A stretch of 64,000 nucleotides of DNA from Paenibacillus peoriae KCTC 3763 (GTDB lineage: Bacteria > Bacillota > Bacilli > Paenibacillales > Paenibacillaceae). The DNA is taken from positions 57,466 to 121,465 of the forward strand of contig NZ_AGFX01000013.1 of NCBI RefSeq assembly GCF_000236805.1, written 5' to 3'. The notes under the pieces were generated by a model. The model was not told the origin of the DNA, did not search any database, and saw only the letters and a list, made by a program, of their open reading frames with translations. A program made the position numbers and the translations under genes. Of the stretch, positions 9,105-17,322 are shown piece by piece (positions within the stretch are counted from its first letter, which is position 1; the number at the start of each line of letters is the position of its first letter).

Positions 9105-9235
9105 AGACTAACTAAACTAAATAATGATATTTATTAGAATTCAGCCAATTGACAGCGATTTATAGAGGTGATACGATGATTTTGAAAATAAAACTTCATA
9201 CATTTTAGTTGATTTAGTTTAGTTTTGTTTAGTCT
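9105..9235. promoter_or_regulatory. Inverted AGACTA/TAGTCT half-sites with CTAAACTAAA tracts before the sugar operon
   Basis: AGACTAACTAAACTAAA begins at 9105 and its approximate inverse, made of TTTAGTTTAG and TAGTCT, ends at 9235. The two arms share the AGACTAA and ACTAAACTAAA cores. They bracket the probable promoter of the operon starting at 9275 and share the half-site of the 8964 palindrome, suggesting looping or cooperative binding by the LacI-type regulator. Confidence 0.4.
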
Positions 9236-9274
9236 CATTTCAGTTTATTTACTTCCAGTAAAGGAGAGTTATTA

Positions 9275-10735
9275 ATGAAAAAGCTGAAACTGGGTTATGC
9301 GCCTACACGACGATTCACCTTCAGTGCTGAGGATGCATTCCGCTACAAAGTTGCCATTCGCAAACAAATCGAGAGCTTCGGGATGAACATTGATATTGTG
9401 GATTTGGAAGGGCTTAATGAAGAAGGTTTGCTGTATGACGATCATATTAACGCTGACTTGATTATCAAACGTTTTAAGGAAGAGGAAGTCGACGCCGTTT
9501 TCTTCCCCCATTGTAATTTCGGAACTGAGGATACCGTTGCCCGTGTGGGTAAGGCACTTGGCAAGCCGGTTCTATTGTGGGGACCACGAGATGAAGCACC
9601 TTTGGCTGACGGCATGAGATTGCGGGATACCCAGTGCGGATTGTTCGCCAGCGGAAAAGTGCTTCGCCGCTTTAATGTCCCATTCACCTATATAACAAAC
9701 AGTCGTGTGACTGATCCTGTATTTGAACGAGGGTTTAACAACTTTATTTCTACCGCCAATGTCGTACGACAGTTCAATAGGTTGCGGATTCTCCAGATCG
9801 GCCCTCGCCCCCCTTCCTTTTGGACCATGATGTGCAATGAAGGAGAACTGTTGGAACGATTCGGTATTGAAATCCATCCGATTACGCTGGTAGATATTCA
9901 GCTTCGCTCCAAGAAAATTGCATCCGGGAGCAGTGCTGAACTTTCAGAAGCGATTGATTACATCAAAGAAAAGCTGGACTACAGTGAAGTCACCGAAGAT
10001 GATGTCAGACGAATCGCTGCACTTAAAGTAGCCATGAAATCCTATGCTGTGGAAACGGGAAGTACAGCCATCGCTATCCAATGCTGGTCTGCCCTCCAGG
10101 AAGCCATGGGAATTATGCCTTGTCTGGCAAATGCCATTTTGACAGATGAACAAATTCCGGTCACCTGCGAAACCGATATTCACGGAGCTATTACTTCAGT
10201 TATGGTACAAGCGGCTGCGATGAACGAACTGCCAACATTTTTTGCTGATATTACGGTACGTCACCCTGAGAATGACAATGGAGAACTTCTTTTCCACTGT
10301 GGGAACTTTCCAGTATCCATGTCTATTGAGAACAAACCCAAGCTGCGCAAGCATTTCCTGTTCGATGATCACGCGCCAGGTACACATGAAGGACAAATCA
10401 AAGGCGGCGGCATGACCATCGCTCGTTTTGATGGTGACCACGGGGAGTATTCTATTTTCCTCGGCAAAGCTAAAGGAATTGAGGGGCCTTATACCCGCGG
10501 CTCGTATGTCTGGGTAGAAGTCAACGACTGGCCGTTATGGGAAGAAAAGCTCGTCAAAGGTCCTTACGTCCACCACTCTGTCGGCATTCACGCTAACGTT
10601 ATCCCGGCTCTCTACGAGGCCTGCAATTACCTGCCAGGCGTCAAGGCAGACCCGGTAGATCCTACCGAACAGGAGATCCAACGCTGGTTGCGCGGCTCCG
10701 ATCTCACTACTACGAAGTCAAACATTCTGGTGTAA
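9275..10735 (+). CDS. L-fucose/L-arabinose isomerase-fold sugar isomerase
   Basis: A 486-residue cytoplasmic protein related to FucI-type ketol isomerases. The N-terminal two thirds are Rossmann-like (for example VDAVFFPHCNFGTED, GKPVLLWGPRDEAP). The likely metal ligands lie in CETDIHGAI, with Glu299 and Asp301, and a conserved histidine in the C-terminal domain near GTHEGQIKGGGMT. It is shorter than true FucI (about 590 residues), so it belongs to the broad L-fucose isomerase-like family with uncertain substrate. AAAGGAGAG precedes the ATG. It is first in an operon with split transketolase and an FGGY kinase, consistent with aldose-to-ketose conversion before phosphorylation. Confidence 0.82.
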   Translation: MKKLKLGYAPTRRFTFSAEDAFRYKVAIRKQIESFGMNIDIVDLEGLNEEGLLYDDHINADLIIKRFKEEEVDAVFFPHCNFGTEDTVARVGKALGKPVLLWGPRDEAPLADGMRLRDTQCGLFASGKVLRRFNVPFTYITNSRVTDPVFERGFNNFISTANVVRQFNRLRILQIGPRPPSFWTMMCNEGELLERFGIEIHPITLVDIQLRSKKIASGSSAELSEAIDYIKEKLDYSEVTEDDVRRIAALKVAMKSYAVETGSTAIAIQCWSALQEAMGIMPCLANAILTDEQIPVTCETDIHGAITSVMVQAAAMNELPTFFADITVRHPENDNGELLFHCGNFPVSMSIENKPKLRKHFLFDDHAPGTHEGQIKGGGMTIARFDGDHGEYSIFLGKAKGIEGPYTRGSYVWVEVNDWPLWEEKLVKGPYVHHSVGIHANVIPALYEACNYLPGVKADPVDPTEQEIQRWLRGSDLTTTKSNILV

Positions 10736-10762
10736 CTATATTATTTCAGGAGGACAGACACT

Positions 10763-11608
10763 ATGGAAATCCGAGACTTGAAAATCAAAGCCGCACAAAT
10801 CCGTCAGGATCTGCTCACCATTATTCATCGTGCCAAAACAGGGCATACGGGAGGCTCGCTGAGCAACACGGACATACTCACCGCTCTGTACTACGAAATC
10901 ATGAATATTGATGTCGCTAATCCTAAATGGGAGGAGCGCGACCGCTTTGTTGCCAGCAAGGGACATTCCGTCGAATCTTTATGGTGCATTCTGGCAGACC
11001 GTGGTTTTTTCCCAAAAGAAGAGCTGAAAACCTACAGCCAATTCGGAACCCGTCTGATTGGGCATCCGAACAATAAAGTTCCCGGTATTGAGATGAATAC
11101 AGGCGCATTGGGCCATGGCCTCCCCATCTCAGTCGGCATGGCGCTGGCTGCCAAGCGTGACGGGCGATCCTACCGTGTATTCTGTCTGATGGGTGACGGG
11201 GAGCAAGCTGAAGGCTCCAACTGGGAAGCTGCTATGGCAGGCGCTCATTACAAATTGGATAATCTTGTCGGCATCATTGACCGCAACGGCTTGCAAATCA
11301 GCGGTACAACCGAAGAGGTTATGGGACTTGAGCCGTTGGAGGAGAAGTGGGCTGCCTTCGGCTGGAATGTCATCTCCATTGACGGTAACAGTATGGAGGA
11401 ACTGGTTCATACATTCCGCAACGCCCCCGAAATTGAGGGCAAACCAACATTGGTGCTGGCAAACACGATAAAAGGAAAAGGCGTATCCTTTGCCGAGGGT
11501 ATTCCAGCGTGGCATCACCATGTTCCAAACGATGAAGAACTTGAACGCGGACTGGCTGAACTACAGCAAAAAATAGACGAATTATCCGGGGAAGGACAGG
11601 TGAGATAA
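10763..11608 (+). CDS. Transketolase, N-terminal (thiamine diphosphate-binding) subunit
   Basis: This 281-residue protein covers only the PP domain of transketolase. It shows the family start IRQDLLTIIHRAKTGHTGGSLS, the SKGH motif with the unusual continuation SVESLWCILAD, GALGHGLPISVGMALA, and the thiamine diphosphate/Mg motif GDGEQAEGSNWEA (around 144-156) followed by DRNG. The catalytic pyrimidine-binding half is the next gene, four bases downstream, so the two chains form one enzyme. Split transketolases inside sugar clusters often act on special ketose phosphates. GGAGGA precedes the ATG. Confidence 0.9.
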   Translation: MEIRDLKIKAAQIRQDLLTIIHRAKTGHTGGSLSNTDILTALYYEIMNIDVANPKWEERDRFVASKGHSVESLWCILADRGFFPKEELKTYSQFGTRLIGHPNNKVPGIEMNTGALGHGLPISVGMALAAKRDGRSYRVFCLMGDGEQAEGSNWEAAMAGAHYKLDNLVGIIDRNGLQISGTTEEVMGLEPLEEKWAAFGWNVISIDGNSMEELVHTFRNAPEIEGKPTLVLANTIKGKGVSFAEGIPAWHHHVPNDEELERGLAELQQKIDELSGEGQVR

Positions 11609-11611
11609 ACA

Positions 11612-12547
11612 ATGAACAAAATCCCAAATCGTCAGGTCATCTGTGAAACACTGCTTAGCCTCGCCAAAGAAGATCGGGATATTATGGTGTTGGCTAGTGA
11701 TTCCCGCGGCTCTGCTGCCATGGCTCCTTTTGCCGCTGCATATCCAGAACAATTTGTGGAGGTAGGCATTGCCGAGCAAAATATCGTCGGGATATCAGCC
11801 GGACTCGCGCACAGCGGTAAAAAGCCGTTCGTCACCTCTCCTGCCTGTTTCCTCAGCATGCGCAGTATTGAGCAAATCAAGGTAGATGTAGCCTATTCCG
11901 GGACCAATGTAAAGCTGATCGGGATAAGCGGCGGTGTCAGCTACGGCGCACTGGGAATGTCTCATCACTCTGTTCAGGATATTGCCGTAGCCAGAGCGAT
12001 TCCAGGTTTAATGGTCTTACTGCCCGCCGATCGTCATGAAACCAAAAAAATGACTGAAGCCCTGGTTCAGCATAACGGAGGTGCATATGTACGGATCGGA
12101 CGCAATGCTGTCGAAGATGTCTATCCGTCCGATGATTATCCGTTCGAGATTGGAAAAGCTGTCACCTTACGAGAAGGATCAGACATTACTCTGATTGGCG
12201 CTGGTGAAACTGTCCGTATCATTCTGGATGCGGCTGAGTTACTCCAGCAAGCGGGTGTGAAAGCACGTGTCCTCAATATGCACACCATCAAGCCTCTTGA
12301 TGAGGAAGCAATCATCGCCGCAGCACGCGAAACCGGAGGTATTATCACCGTGGAAGAGCACAGTGTATTCGGAGGCTTGGGTGCTGCCGTAGCAGAAGTC
12401 GTAGTTCAAAATCACCCCGTTCCAATGAAAGTATTGGGCATACCGGATGAGCCGGCGATTGCGGGCAAAACAGCTGAAGTATTTGAACATTACGGGCTTA
12501 CACCTGGGAATATCAACAAGATTGCGCTCGAACTGATTAACAAGTAA
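11612..12547 (+). CDS. Transketolase, C-terminal subunit
   Basis: A 311-residue partner of the preceding gene. It has the pyrimidine-binding domain with the catalytic Glu55 in EVGIAEQNIVG, the KPFVTSPACFLSMRSIEQIKVDVAY segment, then the C-terminal regulatory domain (IGAGETVRIILDAAELL and NMHTIKPLDEEAI). The start overlaps the translational zone of the N-subunit (spacing four bases; AGGACAGGTGAG upstream), indicating coupled synthesis in equal amounts. Family members transfer two-carbon units between ketose and aldose phosphates. Confidence 0.9.
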   Translation: MNKIPNRQVICETLLSLAKEDRDIMVLASDSRGSAAMAPFAAAYPEQFVEVGIAEQNIVGISAGLAHSGKKPFVTSPACFLSMRSIEQIKVDVAYSGTNVKLIGISGGVSYGALGMSHHSVQDIAVARAIPGLMVLLPADRHETKKMTEALVQHNGGAYVRIGRNAVEDVYPSDDYPFEIGKAVTLREGSDITLIGAGETVRIILDAAELLQQAGVKARVLNMHTIKPLDEEAIIAAARETGGIITVEEHSVFGGLGAAVAEVVVQNHPVPMKVLGIPDEPAIAGKTAEVFEHYGLTPGNINKIALELINK

Positions 12548-12562
12548 GGAGCTGTAGCTGTA

Positions 12563-14068
12563 ATGAATATCGAGACCTATATTCTGGCGATCGATCAAAG
12601 CACTTCCGGAACCAAAACACTACTGGTCAATCGGCAGGGCGAAGTAATTTCCCGTTATTCTTTGGAGCACAAGCAATATTACCCCCAGCCAGGCTGGGTT
12701 GAACATGATCCGCTTGAGATATATCAAAATGTACTCACTGCTGCGAAAGGCGTGCTGGAGAAAGCCGGGCTTTCTCCTTCTTCGCTGGCCGCAGTGACCA
12801 TTACGAATCAGCGCGAAACGGCTCTGATCTGGGACCGTTCTACCGGCTTGCCTATCTATAATGCCATTGTATGGCAGTGCCAGCGGACGGCAGAGGTCTG
12901 CGCACGGTTGAAAGATGATGGCTATGAGGATATTATTCGCTCCAAGACGGGACTAATGCTCGATCCTTATTTCTCTGCTGCCAAGTTCAAATGGATTTTG
13001 GATCATGTGCCTCATGCATCCCAACTGCTTGCTGAAGGCAAACTGCTTGCAGGAACCATTGACAGCTGGCTGCTATGGAAACTTACGGGTGGTCAAATAC
13101 ATGCAACCGATTACAGCAATGCCAGCCGTACTTCTCTCTTTAACATCCATACCCTGGCTTGGGATATGGATTTGTGCAACATATTTGGTGTTCCCTCCTC
13201 CCTGCTCCCTGAGGTAAAAGCATCCGATGCCTTGTATGGCTATACACAGGAAGCGCAATTATGGGACGAACAAGTACCTATATCAGGGATAATCGGAGAT
13301 TCACAGGGTGCACTGTACGGACACCGTTGCTTTGAAACTGGCGACGCCAAAGCGACATATGGGACTGGAACGTCGGTACTTATGAATATCGGTCCGGAAC
13401 CCGTGCAGGGCGGCGAAGGTCTTGTCACAACGATTGCCTGGGGTGCTTCAGGCAAGGTTACTTATGCATTGGAAGCAGTTATACGCACGACCGGAGACAG
13501 CATAAAATGGACAAGGGACAATCTGGGATTATTCTCGTCATTTGAGGAAATGCAATCCATGGTCACCGGATTGCAGGACAATGAGGGCGTATATCTGGTC
13601 CCTGCTTTTGTCGGTTTAGGTGCTCCCTACTGGAATCCCTCTGCACGTGCTGCAATTCTGGGCATGACCCGTGGAAGCGGCAAAGCACATATTGTGCGTG
13701 CAGCGCTGGAGAGTATCGGGTATCAGGTGAGAGATGCGGTAGAATTTATACGCGAGCAATCCGGTGTGCCCCTAACGAGTCTGCGTACAGATGGTGGGGC
13801 CTCATCCAACAGCTGGCTAATGCAGTTCCAGGCAGATATCCTGGGTACCCATGTTACTCGCTCTACCTGTGCCGAGCTGTCTGCAATGGGCTCTGTGTAT
13901 CTGGGCGGTCTCGGAGTCGGATATTGGTCGGAACCTAGCATCGTCACTGGAGACACCTCTGATCAGAATCTATATGAGCACTACACTCCTAGCATGGACG
14001 AAGTCAGCCGCCAGCGGCTTTATGCAGGTTGGCAGAATGCGGTGCAGACGGTAATACGTTCAGAATAA
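12563..14068 (+). CDS. FGGY-family carbohydrate kinase, glycerol-kinase-like
   Basis: A 501-residue cytosolic kinase with both FGGY lobes. Visible motifs are the phosphate loop LAIDQSTSGTKTLLV (residues 8-22), VTITNQRETALIWDR, VWQCQRTAEVC, GDSQGALYGH with the catalytic Asp, and ATYGTGTSVLMNIG, plus LRTDGGASSNSWLMQ in the C-terminal lobe. The resemblance is to glycerol kinase, but its place 15 bp after the split transketolase argues for phosphorylating the ketose made by the isomerase. AAGGAGC precedes the ATG. No transporter is present in this operon, so uptake must come from elsewhere. Confidence 0.87.
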   Translation: MNIETYILAIDQSTSGTKTLLVNRQGEVISRYSLEHKQYYPQPGWVEHDPLEIYQNVLTAAKGVLEKAGLSPSSLAAVTITNQRETALIWDRSTGLPIYNAIVWQCQRTAEVCARLKDDGYEDIIRSKTGLMLDPYFSAAKFKWILDHVPHASQLLAEGKLLAGTIDSWLLWKLTGGQIHATDYSNASRTSLFNIHTLAWDMDLCNIFGVPSSLLPEVKASDALYGYTQEAQLWDEQVPISGIIGDSQGALYGHRCFETGDAKATYGTGTSVLMNIGPEPVQGGEGLVTTIAWGASGKVTYALEAVIRTTGDSIKWTRDNLGLFSSFEEMQSMVTGLQDNEGVYLVPAFVGLGAPYWNPSARAAILGMTRGSGKAHIVRAALESIGYQVRDAVEFIREQSGVPLTSLRTDGGASSNSWLMQFQADILGTHVTRSTCAELSAMGSVYLGGLGVGYWSEPSIVTGDTSDQNLYEHYTPSMDEVSRQRLYAGWQNAVQTVIRSE

Positions 14069-14426
14069 CCGCATACACCATCTTCTCCCGCCAATTGTTG
14101 ATTCAATCTTCTTCATTTATTTTTTGAGTTTACTACAAGCTTCCGGTTATTTTGCAGGTGTTGCACTTGGAATAATCGGAGGTTTTTAATTAACAAATTG
14201 GAACCGCTTAACATTTTGAATCTACTGCTAACTCATTCAACTCTTTGCGTTCGCAAGGGATTTTATTATTTTTACCTGCAGATTTGATTTTACATCATCT
14301 TTGGATAATATCTTATATGTTATCAAACTCTAAAATCAGTCTTAACAAATGAAGACAATTATTCTGTTCATACTTGGTTCAGTGTACACTGCATTTATTC
14401 TGCTTTACAGAAAGGGGGCACCTTGA
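14069..14426. other. Intergenic region between kinase and PTS regulator genes, with 12-bp palindrome
   Basis: No gene is visible. The one clear element is CAGTGTACACTG at 14380-14391, a perfect 12-bp palindrome 35 bp before the regulator start, which may be an operator. There is no convincing terminator for the kinase operon in this stretch. Confidence 0.4.
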
Positions 14427-16373
14427 ATGAATGCGCGTATGGTTTCAATTCTTCAGCACTTGCTGGCTGCCGACGCTCCTGTCAAAAGTGATTATCTCGC
14501 CAAATTGATCCAGGTTACTTCACGTACCATCCGTAGCGATATCCGGGAACTTGATGAATTCCTATCCAAGCACGGGGCAGCAATTGAACCTGTTCGTTCA
14601 AGGGGATATGAACTGAAAATTACGGATAATCGTAGTTTTCGTGCGCTGCTGCAGCAGTTGTTCCTATCCAGCGAGCCCGATGATCCAGGTTCTCCCGGCT
14701 ACCGGCAATTGTATTTAATAAAGCGTCTCCTGCTCGCTGATCATTATGTGAAGCTGGAAGACCTCGCAGATGAGCTATATATAAGCAAGTCTACGGTGCA
14801 AAATGATTTCAAAGAGGTTAAACAAACCTTACAAAGCTATGGAATCACCATTGACAAACGGCCGAATTACGGAGTCAAACTGAAGGGTGATGAAGTGCGA
14901 CTGCGGTTTTGCTTGTCCGAATTTATTGTAAGCCGTTCTGAAGAACAAGGCGGAACACTTCATGCAGCGCTGCGCATCGTCAGCCCCCGCGAAATGACAC
15001 TGATCTGCGGAATCATTCTGGAACAGACTCAGAAATATGAAGTGACGCTATCCGATATCGCTTTCAGCAATTTATCCATTCATATTGCAATCGCCTGCAA
15101 GCGTATCCGTGACGGGAACCAGGTGGCCATGCTCTCAACGGAAATAGGAGATCTGCGAGGCACCGATGAGTTTCGGGCTGCCGAGCATATTGCTGAGCTG
15201 ATCGGAAAGGAATTGCAGTTGTCTTTTCCTGAAGACGAGATCGCCTACATTGCCATGCATCTTGTCGGAAACAAGTGGTTTGTCGGGATTGAAGGACAGC
15301 AAATGGAGGACATGGGACCCGAGAAGCTGTTGGACCGGAACATCTATGAACTGGGCAAGGAAATGCTCGCCGAGATCGACAGGGATTTGAACCTGAACAT
15401 CAGCCGTGATCCGGAACTGCTCATAGGTATCTGCCTGCATCTGAAGCCAGCGCTGAACCGGGTAAAGTACGGGATGAACATCCGAAACCCCATGCTGGAT
15501 CATGTCAAGAGCAACTATCCTCTGGCTTTTCAAGCAGGAGTCATTGGTGCCAAGCTGATCGAGAGCAAGCTGAATATTGCGATCCCGGAAGCGGAGATGG
15601 GCTATCTGGCCATTCACATCGGAGCAGCCATCGAAAGACAGCGTATGAACACCCGGCCAAAACGTTGTCTGGTCGTCTGCACTTCAGGAGTCGGAAGCGC
15701 CCGACTGCTCAAGTACAAACTGCAAAGCACTTTTGGCAGCTCGCTTGAAGTGGCGGGTACAACGGAATATTACAAGCTTCAGCAGGTTCCCCTGCATGAC
15801 ATTGATTTCGTGGTGAGCACCATTCCCATTCAGCAGCCATTATCCGTTCCGGTCGTGGTGGTGCAGACGCTTCTTGGCGGCAGCGATATGAACAAAATTG
15901 AAAGTTTGCTGGCTGGTGAAGCCGAGTTTGCTTTTCACTACATCCGGGAAGAGCTCGTATTTCTGAGACAAAATTTTACCACCAAGGAAGAGGTCATCTC
16001 TTTTCTGGGCCAAAAAATATATTGTGAAGGGCTGATCCGTTCTGCCGAAGGCTTTATTGGACTCGTTCTGGAACGAGAACAGGCTGCACCCACGGCTTAC
16101 GGAAATTTAGTAGCCATTCCCCACCCTATCATTCCGCAAAGCAATCAAACCGTATGGTCGGTCTGCACCCTTCAACAGCCTATCGATTGGGGCGACAAAC
16201 CCGTGCAGTTCATCTGCCTCCTCAGCATTGAAAGAAACGGCAAAGAGCCACCGGCCAAAATGTATCAACATCTCATGGAACTGGTCGACAATTCGGATAT
16301 CATCCAGCAGATGTTAAAATGCGAAACGTACGAGGAATTCTCCAGAATTATCGTTAAATATAAGCTGTATTGA
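14427..16373 (+). CDS. PRD-containing PTS-controlled transcriptional activator (MtlR/LicR type)
   Basis: A 648-residue regulator with the full modular order: HTH_11 (residues 1-60, VTSRTIRSDIRELDE), a second helix-turn-helix (about 85-160, LYISKSTVQNDFKEV), PRD1 (about 180-290), PRD2 (about 300-400, ISRDPELLIGICLHLKPAL and EMGYLAIHIGAAIER), an EIIB-like domain (about 405-495, VVCTSGVGSARLLKYKL) and an EIIA-like domain (about 505-648, with the phosphorylatable His in VAIPHPIIPQ). Such activators are phosphorylated by HPr and by the cognate PTS. The lactose/cellobiose PTS genes start 200 bp downstream, so it very likely controls them. Confidence 0.92.
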   Translation: MNARMVSILQHLLAADAPVKSDYLAKLIQVTSRTIRSDIRELDEFLSKHGAAIEPVRSRGYELKITDNRSFRALLQQLFLSSEPDDPGSPGYRQLYLIKRLLLADHYVKLEDLADELYISKSTVQNDFKEVKQTLQSYGITIDKRPNYGVKLKGDEVRLRFCLSEFIVSRSEEQGGTLHAALRIVSPREMTLICGIILEQTQKYEVTLSDIAFSNLSIHIAIACKRIRDGNQVAMLSTEIGDLRGTDEFRAAEHIAELIGKELQLSFPEDEIAYIAMHLVGNKWFVGIEGQQMEDMGPEKLLDRNIYELGKEMLAEIDRDLNLNISRDPELLIGICLHLKPALNRVKYGMNIRNPMLDHVKSNYPLAFQAGVIGAKLIESKLNIAIPEAEMGYLAIHIGAAIERQRMNTRPKRCLVVCTSGVGSARLLKYKLQSTFGSSLEVAGTTEYYKLQQVPLHDIDFVVSTIPIQQPLSVPVVVVQTLLGGSDMNKIESLLAGEAEFAFHYIREELVFLRQNFTTKEEVISFLGQKIYCEGLIRSAEGFIGLVLEREQAAPTAYGNLVAIPHPIIPQSNQTVWSVCTLQQPIDWGDKPVQFICLLSIERNGKEPPAKMYQHLMELVDNSDIIQQMLKCETYEEFSRIIVKYKLY

Positions 16374-16378
16374 TACCA

Positions 16379-16436
16379 AGCTCCAAAGAAGCATCCGGCT
16401 GATATTCACAGAACGGGTGCTGCTTTGGAGCTTTTT
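16379..16436 (+). terminator. Rho-independent terminator after the PRD regulator
   Basis: AGCTCCAAAG and its complement CTTTGGAGCT enclose an inner AAGCA/TGCT pairing, and TTTTT follows. It separates the regulator transcript from the PTS genes, which must therefore have their own promoter between 16437 and 16560. That gap also has a short hairpin, TTTCCGC/GCGGAAA, of unknown role. Confidence 0.85.
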
Positions 16437-16573
16437 GATGTCCCTCCCTGTTCTTGAGCAGTAACGATCAATGAATTTCCGCTACTGGCGGAAAAGACTT
16501 GGGTTTAGATCTCGGATGTAAGCCTTTACACTGAATCTGTAAGCTAAAGAGAAAAAAGCATGAGGTGAAAGAG

Positions 16574-16927
16574 ATGGATGAGTATCAGGAAATCATAATG
16601 GGAATTATAACCAATTCTGGCGTTGCCAAGAGTAAGGCGATGGAAGCGATCTCTCTGGCTCAAAAAGGTCATACACAGCAGGCGGCAGAGCGGCTTGAAG
16701 AAGGCAAAGCCGAGTTAGTGAAAGCGCATAAATTACAAACGAGGCTGATTCAACAAGAAGCGGGCGGAACCGTCCACGAAATCACACTGCTAATGGTACA
16801 TGCTCAAGATCACCTGATGTCGGCCATCACAACTAAAGATCTGGCTGGCCATATGATCGAGCTTTACGCCAGATTGAATCGCTATGAAGAAATATCAAAT
16901 CACACTTCAATCGGAGGGAACAATTAA
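16574..16927 (+). CDS. PTS lactose/cellobiose-type EIIA component
   Basis: A 117-residue all-helical phosphocarrier. The segment NSGVAKSKAMEAISLAQKG is typical of LacF/CelC proteins, and the phosphorylated His is expected in LLMVHAQDHLMSA (His76). I place the start at the ATG at 16574, with GAGGTG six bases upstream, rather than the in-frame GTG at 16565 that overlaps this ribosome binding site. The stop TAA overlaps the start of the EIIB gene by one base, so translation is coupled. It receives phosphate from HPr and passes it to EIIB. Confidence 0.92.
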   Translation: MDEYQEIIMGIITNSGVAKSKAMEAISLAQKGHTQQAAERLEEGKAELVKAHKLQTRLIQQEAGGTVHEITLLMVHAQDHLMSAITTKDLAGHMIELYARLNRYEEISNHTSIGGNN

Positions 16928-17226
16928 TGAAACAAATTACACTGGTATGTGCTGCTGGAATGTCTACAAGTATGTTGGTACAGAAAATGCAAAAGTCTGC
17001 CCAAGCGCAAAACCTTGAGGTTGAAATCAGAGCTACTTCCGAAGGTTCTTTTAAAGAATATGCTGACAAGACGGATGTGCTGCTGATTGGACCACAGGTC
17101 GGCTACCTGGAGGATGATTTCAAGGCAAAATATGAACCTCAAGGCATGAAAGTAAGCGTTATCAACACGATGGACTACGGTATGATGAACGGTGAAAAGG
17201 TGCTGGGAGACGCGCTTAAGCTGTAA
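16927..17226 (+). CDS. PTS lactose/cellobiose-type EIIB component
   Basis: The 99-residue protein opens with the P-loop-like phosphocysteine site TLVCAAGMSTSMLV; Cys8 is the phosphorylated residue. The middle segment KTDVLLIGPQVGYLEDDFK is diagnostic for the lactose/cellobiose EIIB family. It overlaps the EIIA stop (TAATG) and lies 96 bp before the EIIC gene. It transfers phosphate from EIIA to the sugar during transport through EIIC. Confidence 0.94.
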   Translation: MKQITLVCAAGMSTSMLVQKMQKSAQAQNLEVEIRATSEGSFKEYADKTDVLLIGPQVGYLEDDFKAKYEPQGMKVSVINTMDYGMMNGEKVLGDALKL

Positions 17227-17322
17227 AGTTCAAAGTTAGGTGTTTACCCATCTGCCAAAATGGAAGCGTTCTCTCATTTATTTTATACGCGAATGAAAGT
17301 CTAAAGCAGGAGTTGAATAACT

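Noticed and set aside
13073-13455. Minus-strand frames inside the FGGY kinase gene
   Set aside because: Shadow frames of a well-supported coding sequence without ribosome binding sites.
17259-17272. cre-like sequence between EIIB and EIIC genes
   Set aside because: Two mismatches and an intra-operon location make a regulatory role unlikely.
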